Of a stretch of DNA of 6,512 bases, positions 1-5,659 are shown piece after piece; position 1 is the first letter of the stretch; every line of letters begins with the position of its first letter. This DNA comes from JBGSOW01 sp041738875 (lineage in GTDB: Bacteria; Patescibacteriota; Dojkabacteria; CALFHW01). The position numbers were made by a program, and so were the translations under genes. The DNA lies in NCBI GenBank assembly GCA_041738875.1, contig JBGSOW010000013.1, positions 1 to 6,512 on the forward strand, given 5' to 3'. A model generated the notes under the pieces. The model was given only the letters and a program-made list of their open reading frames with translations, did not search any database and was not told the DNA's origin.

Positions 1-457
1 ACGTAATAGTATATGGATCTTGCGAGCCGTTTTCCGGTGGTGGTAATATACTCACAGCATGTAATAAAACAGAAAGAAAACCAATAGCTGCAGCTTTTGA
101 GTGCCCTGCCACACTAGTATTATAATTCGGAAGTTTCAAAACTTGCTCACTGACAAATTCATCCAGACCACCAAAAATTTGTGCGTTTAAATAATCTCTC
201 ATTTTTTCTGCATCGTCACCCTGGAGCGGAGAAAAATTCGAAAATATAACTATTTGTCCTTCCCTGACAGTTTCACCTGCTAATTTACTAAGACAACCCG
301 CCTTATTCGCAATATGGCCCAATTCCGCACCTGGAAGGAGAATTGTTGTACTAAATCTTGTTTTTTCATCAACAAATTCGCCAACCCCAGGCGCAATAGA
401 ATTAACCTCTACGCCTTTAGTACCTCTTAGATTATCCATAAATTCTGGATTAAACAC
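1..457 (-). CDS. Unrecognised protein, N-terminal part; paralogue of the next gene upstream
   Basis: An open frame reads leftward from about 457 and leaves the window at position 1 with no stop, so only the N-terminal ~152 residues are visible. I do not recognise the family, but it is clearly homologous to the protein at 544-1404. Both share FVD/LVD near residue 29, the block TILLPGAE (IILLPGAS in the partner), a V-R-E-x-Q-x-V/I-x-F/Y stretch, SPL/APL, and LNAQIFGG (LNAQICGG in the partner). I chose the GTG at 457-455 over the ATG at 439-437 because it gives exactly 30 residues before the aligned Val-Asp, as in the paralogue, with Asp8, Leu10, Gly15 and Glu17 matching. An in-frame TAA lies two codons upstream of the GTG. 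After the LNAQ block this copy lacks the DPETG repeats of its partner. No signal peptide or membrane segment is evident. It probably follows the paralogue in one operon, 86 bases downstream. Function unknown. Confidence 0.8.
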   Translation of the reverse strand, partial: MFNPEFMDNLRGTKGVEVNSIAPGVGEFVDEKTRFSTTILLPGAELGHIANKAGCLSKLAGETVREGQIVIFSNFSPLQGDDAEKMRDYLNAQIFGGLDEFVSEQVLKLPNYNTSVAGHSKAAAIGFLSVLLHAVSILPPPENGSQDPYTIT

Positions 458-498
458 CTTTTACTAATAAATAGATTAAATTTAATAGTCTTGTTTAA

Positions 499-508
499 CT
501 TATATTAA
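499..508 (-). promoter_or_regulatory. TTAATATAAG box, copy 1
   Basis: On the minus strand this reads TTAATATAAG and ends 41 bases before the GTG at 457. The wider 13-base string AACTTATATTAAA (plus strand, 497-509) also occurs upstream of the gene at 544-1404. It contains TATAAG, which could be a -10 hexamer, but no good -35 is visible at the right distance. Its role (promoter element, leader signal or chance in AT-rich DNA) is unproven. Confidence 0.35.
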
Positions 509-543
509 ATTCTCGCATAATTTACACACATACAATATTGCTT

Positions 544-1404
544 CTATATAGTAAGAAGCTTTTGAATATCAGCTGCTGTATTAGGATTCCCAGCAATGAA
601 AGCATTTACCCGCAAATTACCTAAAGCACCGCTTGCGAGATGAAGGATTCCTCTCGCAATATCACCCGCTTTCCCAGATGGCATAATAACACCTGTATTT
701 ATACTGATTCCTTCTTGAAAAATAGTATTCCCTCTAAGCACATCCATAACTAGGCTATTAGCTCTAGCATAATCTAGCATTAAAGGTAAGGCCATAAATT
801 GATACCCTTCCAGCTCCGTGATATTAGTTAAGAATATAACGTCAGTATGCGGTTGTGGATGTTCACTCTCTCTCATTTTGAGCAACTCTGCTGCAAGCAA
901 AGGGTTAGCTAAGAAACTAGTACCCTTATCTGTCATATGAAGTTTTAGACTGTTGCCAAACTGCTTTGGATCCAATATTCCTGAATAAGATTTTTCTGTA
1001 ACTGGATCAAATACCACTTGATACGGCATCCCTGTTTCTGGATCCAATAGTCCTGGATACGGCATCCCCGTTTCTGGATCCAATACTCCCGGTTTATGAT
1101 ATCTAAGCAAACCTCCGCATATTTGTGCGTTTAAATTATTATATCGAATTCCACTACCATCTTCATCAGGCAATGGAGCAAAACTGGTGTAAACAATTAA
1201 TTGATTTTCTCGGACAAAATTTTCTTCTAGATTACCAAAATGTTGTCCTTCAGAAACCAACGCGCTCATACTTGCACCAGGTAGAAGAATTATACCTCTA
1301 AGACCTGTTGAGAGATCTACTAGTTCGTACGCAGAATCGTAGATCATTGTAAGTTCAAATCCTCTTTCTTGGTTTAATTTATCAATTTCTACACTAGTTG
1401 TCAT
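544..1404 (-). CDS. Unrecognised 286-aa protein with tandem DPETG-type repeats
   Basis: Complete frame with an ATG start and a TAG stop. I do not recognise the family. The N-terminal ~100 residues align with the partial paralogue at 1-457 (shared IILLPGA, V-R-E-x-Q and LNAQ blocks). Residues 105-149 are an insertion of 12-residue tandem repeats: PGVLDPETGMPY, PGLLDPETGMPY, a degenerate QVVFDPVTEKSY, and a partial SGILDPKQF. The C-terminal ~135 residues mix polar and hydrophobic segments, including a Gly/Ala-rich patch at about 244-262 (GKAGDIARGILHLASGALG). No signal peptide, transmembrane helix or catalytic motif is evident, so a cytoplasmic protein is likely. The gene starts 45 bases after the P450-like gene ends, and co-transcription is likely. 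No Shine-Dalgarno sequence precedes the ATG. DPETG-like repeats occur in assorted proteins and do not by themselves reveal a function. Confidence 0.85.
   Translation of the reverse strand: MTTSVEIDKLNQERGFELTMIYDSAYELVDLSTGLRGIILLPGASMSALVSEGQHFGNLEENFVRENQLIVYTSFAPLPDEDGSGIRYNNLNAQICGGLLRYHKPGVLDPETGMPYPGLLDPETGMPYQVVFDPVTEKSYSGILDPKQFGNSLKLHMTDKGTSFLANPLLAAELLKMRESEHPQPHTDVIFLTNITELEGYQFMALPLMLDYARANSLVMDVLRGNTIFQEGISINTGVIMPSGKAGDIARGILHLASGALGNLRVNAFIAGNPNTAADIQKLLTI
958..1092 (-). repeat. In-frame 36-bp tandem repeats encoding DPETG units
   Basis: Two adjacent 36-base units at 1021-1056 and 1057-1092 differ at only three positions. A third, more diverged unit lies at 985-1020, and a partial fourth (nine codons) at 958-984. 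The period equals 12 codons and each unit carries Asp-Pro at the same place. The near identity of the two N-terminal units suggests recent duplication or homogenisation, while the C-terminal units have drifted. The paralogous protein lacks the array. Confidence 0.9.
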
Positions 1405-1427
1405 TGTCTGATTTCTTACAAATTAAA

Positions 1428-1437
1428 CTTATATTAA
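1428..1437 (-). promoter_or_regulatory. TTAATATAAG box, copy 2
   Basis: Minus-strand TTAATATAAG ends 23 bases before the ATG at 1404, in the 45-base gap after the P450-like gene. It could serve as a -10 element (TATAAG) for an internal promoter. The matching -35 would lie inside the end of the P450-like gene, and I see no strong one there. Confidence 0.35.
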
Positions 1438-1449
1438 AATTGCTAGTTC

Positions 1450-3309
1450 TTAAGCAGCTTGTTGTCTGCGCTGTAGAAATATTTCTTCCTCGAATCGTGC
1501 TGTTACTGTCGGTCCTATGATTGTTTTAAATAATCCTGATCTCTCGTCTATTATTTCAGATAGGTTTGCTATCCCCAATTCATAACCTTCCTCTGCCATT
1601 ACTTCATCAAAACATTCCATAAACATAGTCATTGTATCTAGAGATCGGGTCGCTCCAATGCATGTTCTCGGCCCCTTACTAAAGGCGTCGCTCATTGAAG
1701 GGCTATGCACAAATACAGCACCACCTTCATTTATTCCTGCTGCTGCTCGATTATATACCTCATAGATATTCATAGATCTATCTCCAACTGATCTATCTGC
1801 ATGCATACCTGCTCTTAAAGAGAAAAATATGTTCTGCCCCTTTTTGAACCTATTCCAGCCGACTTGAACTTTTCTCCTTTGAGAGTTATGCATATATATA
1901 GGTACCAATAAATCTTCTACTGCCTGCCGAGTTAGCACAGGTGTTGGAGAATATTTCTCAAGTGCAGCATGTAGCAGACTAGCTATCCTCATCTTTCTAT
2001 CTGTGGTTTTTTTGCCTCTTCTAGATCTCGGATTTTCTACATCTTCTGTACTCCCTTGACGTATCCAGTTAAGCGGTTGACCAACTACATTACCGACAGC
2101 ATCTACCTCATCTCTTAACATAGAAGCTACTGCCCCTACGAGAACATGGGAGGTTGTTTCGTGTCCTGCGATAAATGTTACTTTCAAGTTATCTGCAACT
2201 ACTTCTTTTATTCGTGCATCTCTGGATGCTTTGTTTGCATCTACTGGCAATCCAAGTTCTTCATTGGTCATTTTATCTAGTGCGGAAAATAACTTATGAA
2301 CGAATCTCGGAAGTTCTTTAATAGTTCCATTTGGGCTCCAATCAACACTACCTCCTTCTTCCCAAGTAGCGTGGTAAGCATCAACCATTCCATTAAAGTG
2401 TTCGTTGACTTTTTCAATATCTTTCTTATGTTGTGGTTTGAATCTGTCATGTACCTTTACCAACCCCCCAACAATAGGTAATCCACGAACAACAATTCTC
2501 AAAGCTTCACCTTGAATAGCTCTTTCCATAAGTTTTGAAATTTCAGTCAAATTTCCTAGATCTTGACCCGGAACTAACCCTCTCCAAAGCATTTGGATTA
2601 CAATTTTATCGATAGCACTGTGAAGATCCACATCCCCATCTGCGATTCTCGGCATAACTTCTCTCAATTCTCCTAAAACAAAATTCTTCATATCCTGCTC
2701 CTCTTCAGGAGTTCTATCGACATTATTAAGCTCTGGTGTCATAACTGCCCTTAAAGCAGTATGGAGTGGACTTAAATCTATGTTAAAAGCACCAGTTCTT
2801 CCTATTATTTGCTCTATCTCATCATTCAGAACACCTTCTTTGGATGCAGATCCTCTGTCATTTACTACATTGCCGTGAATATCTCTTCTAGTTTGTGAAT
2901 TACTTAGAAGATCATTTGTAGAGTCTGGATCCGTTATAATACCGGCATTACCGTTAAACAAAGTCTGGTTCTCAGGGTCACTCGACCTACCTATACCCGT
3001 CATATTAAACATACCTCCCGGAACCTCATCAGTCGAATCGTTTAGATTATCTGCAAACCTATTGTCGGTCTTAAGTAGGCCTATCCGAGCATGAAGAAAA
3101 GTCAAAAGGTGCAGAAAAGATCCGAAACTTCTTACTCCATTAGTAGGTCTAAAGCTATCCGGGATTTTATCTGTATTTTCAAATATCGGAAGTCCATCAG
3201 TATGATCTTGATCAGTATAAGAATAGAAGCCACTATTTGTTAATTCATGCCATAACGATCGCATCTCATTTGGATTTGTCTCTACTGCAATAGTTTGTCG
3301 TTCCGGCAT
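1450..3309 (-). CDS. Cytochrome P450-like heme protein, divergent, 619 aa
   Basis: Several P450 landmarks appear in the right order. A helix-C-like segment SPLHTALRAVMTPELN spans ~180-195. The I-helix oxygen-activation motif AGHETTS is at 381-387. PVLTR at 457-461 has the arginine expected after helix K. The heme-thiolate loop FSKGPRTCIG is at 543-552, with Cys550 as predicted axial ligand. P450s normally activate O2 to oxidise organic substrates, using electrons from a redox partner; none is encoded here. Oddities: the ExxR of helix K is replaced by Ala-Ala-Leu-Glu (448-451) when PVLTR is used as anchor. The protein is far longer than the ~400-450 residues of most bacterial P450s. The extra length lies in a polar Asn/Asp/Gly/Ser-rich N-terminal region (~83-160), an insert between helices I and K (~401-440), and an enlarged segment before the heme loop (~470-535). 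No N-terminal membrane anchor is seen, so it is probably soluble. ATG start, TAA stop; a sigma70-like promoter lies 26 bases upstream. Family assignment is firm; activity is uncertain. Confidence 0.88.
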   Translation of the reverse strand: MPERQTIAVETNPNEMRSLWHELTNSGFYSYTDQDHTDGLPIFENTDKIPDSFRPTNGVRSFGSFLHLLTFLHARIGLLKTDNRFADNLNDSTDEVPGGMFNMTGIGRSSDPENQTLFNGNAGIITDPDSTNDLLSNSQTRRDIHGNVVNDRGSASKEGVLNDEIEQIIGRTGAFNIDLSPLHTALRAVMTPELNNVDRTPEEEQDMKNFVLGELREVMPRIADGDVDLHSAIDKIVIQMLWRGLVPGQDLGNLTEISKLMERAIQGEALRIVVRGLPIVGGLVKVHDRFKPQHKKDIEKVNEHFNGMVDAYHATWEEGGSVDWSPNGTIKELPRFVHKLFSALDKMTNEELGLPVDANKASRDARIKEVVADNLKVTFIAGHETTSHVLVGAVASMLRDEVDAVGNVVGQPLNWIRQGSTEDVENPRSRRGKKTTDRKMRIASLLHAALEKYSPTPVLTRQAVEDLLVPIYMHNSQRRKVQVGWNRFKKGQNIFFSLRAGMHADRSVGDRSMNIYEVYNRAAAGINEGGAVFVHSPSMSDAFSKGPRTCIGATRSLDTMTMFMECFDEVMAEEGYELGIANLSEIIDERSGLFKTIIGPTVTARFEEEIFLQRRQQAA

Positions 3310-3319
3310 TGGATTTCGT

Positions 3320-3329
3320 CTTATATTAA
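3320..3329 (-). promoter_or_regulatory. TTAATATAAG box, copy 3
   Basis: Minus-strand TTAATATAAG ends 10 bases before the ATG at 3309. If the TATAAT at 3336-3341 is the true -10, this box would sit at the very 5' end of the transcript, which argues for a leader or translation role. If TATAAG is itself the -10, the mRNA would have almost no leader. The sequence does not decide between these. Confidence 0.35.
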
Positions 3330-3335
3330 TGATTG

Positions 3336-3364
3336 ATTATATCTTGTGATATATACTTTGTAAA
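3336..3364 (-). promoter_or_regulatory. Sigma70-type promoter for the P450-like gene
   Basis: On the minus strand TTTACA (3364-3359) is followed by exactly 17 bases and then a perfect TATAAT (3341-3336). A start of transcription near 3329 would leave a leader of about 20 bases before the ATG at 3309. The -10 overlaps the first dyad element (3338-3353), most of which fills the spacer, so a bound regulator could block RNA polymerase. This rests on sequence match only. Confidence 0.55.
3338..3353. promoter_or_regulatory. Operator-like dyad 1 (TATATC-TTGT-GATATA)
   Basis: A perfect 6-bp inverted repeat with a 4-base centre. It lies inside the promoter of the P450-like gene and upstream of the fused pentose-phosphate gene. 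Dyad 2, centred 37 bp away, shares the core ATATCT(T/C)G(T/C)GATAT. The AT richness raises the chance of coincidence, but the repeated core and placement favour a protein-binding site. Confidence 0.4.
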
Positions 3365-3375
3365 TAGAACGTGAT

Positions 3376-3389
3376 ATATCTCGCGATAT
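3376..3389. promoter_or_regulatory. Operator-like dyad 2 (ATATC-TCGC-GATAT)
   Basis: A perfect 5-bp inverted repeat with a 4-base centre, matching dyad 1 at 12 of 14 positions (13 of 15 if the preceding T is counted). It lies 26 bases before the preferred ATG (3416) of the fused pentose-phosphate gene. If the upstream GTG at 3371 were the real start, this element would be coding, which is one reason to doubt that start. The overlapping 9-base direct repeat GTGATATAT (3346-3354 and 3371-3379) is another way to read the same pair. Confidence 0.4.
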
Positions 3390-3415
3390 TATCTGGAAAA
3401 ATGCTAGAATTTGGT

Positions 3416-5557
3416 ATGAAGATATACACTGGTAGTGATCACCGAGCTATCGAATTGAACAATTTAATCTGCTCTACACTAGACAATTCACCTCTGGATT
3501 TAAAGGACGAAAATGCCACTGGTCGAATCGAATGCGTGAATATTGGGCCCAGCGAGTATGTCGCAACTGATGATTATGTGGATTATAGCAGCACTGTTGC
3601 TACGAACATTAGAGAGGCGTTGTACGAAGGGAAGCAGGCGTTCGGAGTACTTAGCTGCGGTTCCGGAATCGGGATGTTGCATGCTGCAAATAAGTATCCC
3701 TTTATCCGTGCGACTATGTTGCCACAGGGAGATCCTAGTCTCGCCAAAGCTATTCTTGTGCAAGACAGACTCGAACACGACAGCAACGTTTTAGTAATTG
3801 CTAGTGACACAAATCCTTATACAAAAGAAGAACTTTTGGAAATTATAACCACCTGGACGAGCGCACCTTTTGGCTTTGGTAGACATCTGCGCAGAGTAAA
3901 TAAAGCTTGGTATGACGCGAAACTACGGGAGGCAAGAATTAGCAATCCATTCATCTCAAGTGGTGTTTTAAGTAATGAAATAAATGAAGTTAAAAGGCAA
4001 ATACTCGAATTCAAAAAATTTATGCCACTGGTCGGAATCGACCTTATAGATGGCACTCTCACAGATGGAGGAACTATTTCGGCAGCAGAGTTCACTGCAA
4101 TTATTGGTGAGCTTAGTGCAAATAACACACTTAAACGTGACGATTTCCTTAGTCTTCATTTGATGACTAAAAATCCTCTGCAGACTTTGAAAGAATTAAA
4201 TAACATCCCGCAGATATTAAGCGTATTTATCCATGCTGAAGCAGAAAATTCAGAACTCCAGGAAATTATGCACAGCGAATGGTCTTTCCAGCTTGGAATT
4301 ACTCTAAATCCTGAAACTTCGGTGCAAGATTATTTGCAAATTACGCAAAATAAGATTAATGCCCTAGATCTCATCCAAATTATGACTGTTACGCCTGGTA
4401 GACAAGGTAATAGTTTTAATCCTGCCTGTTTAGATAAAATCTCAGAACTGAGGCAGCTCGGATTCACAGGCAAAATTGCAGTAGATGGAGCGGTTAATCC
4501 CACAAATATATCAAAGTTTATCTCCGTCAAACCCGATATTTATTTCGTTGGTTCGTATTTTAGTAATAGTGATAATCCTAAATCTGCGTTTGAGGAAATT
4601 ATTCAATTAACTAGGGTAAATAACTCAACTAGTCACGTTAATGCTTTAGAGCAAGGCGAGGTAGAAGCTAACCCAATTAATACTGACGAAAATCTAGACA
4701 TAAGCTTTCTAGAAGATAAAGCAAAAGAGCTACGTATATCGGTTTTGGAACAAATCGGAGCCACCCTATCTGGTCATTTAGCTGGGCCTTTTAGTTGTGC
4801 AGATATCGTCACCTATTTGTATTATCAGGGGTTAAAGCATAATCCAGAAAATCCGAAATGGGAAGATCGTGATTATTTTTTAATTTCGAATGGTCACGTC
4901 ACACCTATTTGGTATGCTGCTCTCGCAGATACGGGGTATTTCCCAAAAAGTGATCTGCTTACTTTGCGTAAATTTGGTTCACACCTACAAGGTCACCCAA
5001 AATATGGTTCAACTCCAGGGGTTGAAAATTCTAGTGGGCCACTGGGACATGGGATTGGACAAGCTGTAGGTATTGCTCTTTCTTTAAAAATGGATAAAAA
5101 GCCGAACCGCGTTGTGTGTTTGATGAGTGACGGCGAGCAGCAAGAGGGCGCAGTTTGGGAATCTGCCTTGTCTGCTGCGAAATACAACCTCGACAATCTG
5201 ACGTTTATTCTAGATTTAAATGACATTCAAATTGATGGCTTTACGAAAGACATTATGCCGCTTCCAAATATGGCAAATATATACCGTGAGATTGGGTTTG
5301 AAGTCATCGAAATTGATGGGCACGATTTTAGTCAAATTCATAATGCATATCTATCTACGAAACCTACGCCAACATCAGGATCAGACCAGTCAACTAGCGT
5401 AAGTGAGCCAACCAAACACAACTCCAAAAAGCCAAGACTAATAATCGCACATACAACCTCCGGAAAAGGATTAGAATCAATCGAGAACGACTACAGCTGG
5501 CACGACTGGCGCGGAGACAAAGCCACACTAGACTCCCTCCTAGCGCAGCTTAGGTAA
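3416..5557 (+). CDS. rpiB-rpe-tkt: Triple fusion: ribose-5-P isomerase B / ribulose-P 3-epimerase-like / transketolase N-terminal half
   Basis: One 713-residue polypeptide covers successive steps of the non-oxidative pentose phosphate pathway. Residues 1-170 are RpiB (ribose-5-P to ribulose-5-P): MKIYTGSDH at the start, the catalytic loop CGSGIGM with Cys81, and GRHLRRVNK near 155-163. Residues ~203-400 resemble ribulose-5-P 3-epimerase (to xylulose-5-P): GIDLIDG (207-213), LHLM (His248), MTVTPG, and VDG (Asp357). Residues ~435-713 are the thiamine-diphosphate-binding N-terminal half of transketolase: SNGH (His494), GHGIG (His545), SDGE (572) followed by LDLND, and the closing AHTTSGKG. A linker of ~35 polar residues precedes the transketolase part. 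Oddities: the epimerase's first metal-ligand histidine is Gly207; a Ser/Thr/Pro-rich insert occupies ~649-672; the pyrimidine-binding and C-terminal transketolase domains are absent. Start: in-frame GTG 3371 and ATG 3401 also exist; I prefer ATG 3416 because RpiB proteins begin with this MKI-GSDH pattern. GGA before 3401 is a weak ribosome-binding signal for that alternative. TAA stop. Domain calls firm; joint activity inferred. Confidence 0.93.
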   Translation: MKIYTGSDHRAIELNNLICSTLDNSPLDLKDENATGRIECVNIGPSEYVATDDYVDYSSTVATNIREALYEGKQAFGVLSCGSGIGMLHAANKYPFIRATMLPQGDPSLAKAILVQDRLEHDSNVLVIASDTNPYTKEELLEIITTWTSAPFGFGRHLRRVNKAWYDAKLREARISNPFISSGVLSNEINEVKRQILEFKKFMPLVGIDLIDGTLTDGGTISAAEFTAIIGELSANNTLKRDDFLSLHLMTKNPLQTLKELNNIPQILSVFIHAEAENSELQEIMHSEWSFQLGITLNPETSVQDYLQITQNKINALDLIQIMTVTPGRQGNSFNPACLDKISELRQLGFTGKIAVDGAVNPTNISKFISVKPDIYFVGSYFSNSDNPKSAFEEIIQLTRVNNSTSHVNALEQGEVEANPINTDENLDISFLEDKAKELRISVLEQIGATLSGHLAGPFSCADIVTYLYYQGLKHNPENPKWEDRDYFLISNGHVTPIWYAALADTGYFPKSDLLTLRKFGSHLQGHPKYGSTPGVENSSGPLGHGIGQAVGIALSLKMDKKPNRVVCLMSDGEQQEGAVWESALSAAKYNLDNLTFILDLNDIQIDGFTKDIMPLPNMANIYREIGFEVIEIDGHDFSQIHNAYLSTKPTPTSGSDQSTSVSEPTKHNSKKPRLIIAHTTSGKGLESIENDYSWHDWRGDKATLDSLLAQLR
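5360..5431 (+). other. Low-complexity Ser/Thr/Pro insert in the transketolase domain, at a codon-usage shift
   Basis: These 24 codons encode a stretch rich in Ser, Thr, Pro and Lys, placed between two core strands of the transketolase fold (after GHDFSQIHNAYL and before PRLIIAHT). Most transketolases have only a short connection here. From about this point to the stop at 5557 the codons change: Asn, Asp and Tyr are almost all AAC, GAC and TAC, and T becomes scarce, unlike the T-ending codons common earlier in the gene. Either an insertion or replacement of the 3' end, or local mutation bias, could explain it. Confidence 0.6.
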
Positions 5558-5659
5558 CTATACAAAATCTACGATACCTATAGAAGCCTTTTGCCCTGTT
5601 CTAGACTAGTTTATTCTGTGCCTGTGACGTTATCGTCCTTATCAATCGTTGGAGCACTA
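5558..5659. other. Convergent intergenic spacer, no clear terminator
   Basis: This 102-base gap separates two genes that end facing each other. The only hairpin I find is small, GACG-TTAT-CGTC at 5626-5637 (4-bp stem), with no T-run next to it on either strand. I see no tRNA, small ORF or repeat. Termination may be Rho-dependent or use a signal I cannot recognise by eye. Confidence 0.4.

Noticed and set aside
958..1092. CRISPR-like array of 36-bp repeats
   Set aside because: The units are directly adjacent with no spacers, keep the reading frame and encode a degenerate peptide repeat, so this is a coding tandem repeat.
2296..2481. 61-codon plus-strand open frame
   Set aside because: It lies wholly opposite the P450-like gene, whose motifs prove the minus-strand frame; its product is low-complexity and has no independent support.
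3352..3357. TATACT as -10 of a plus-strand promoter for the fusion gene
   Set aside because: The nearest -35-like hexamer, TTGATT at 3333-3338, leaves only 13 bases of spacer, too short for a normal promoter.
3371..3373. GTG as start of the pentose-phosphate fusion
   Set aside because: It adds 15 residues not expected in RpiB and would put the second dyad inside the coding region; ATG 3416 matches the family's N-terminus.
3500..4159. Several minus- and plus-strand frames of 63-103 codons
   Set aside because: They overlap the well-supported RpiB and epimerase domains and encode Ser/Cys/Leu-rich sequences typical of antisense or frame-shifted shadows.
5626..5637. GACG-TTAT-CGTC hairpin as a transcription terminator
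   Set aside because: The stem is only 4 bp and no T-run follows on either strand, so it is too weak to call.
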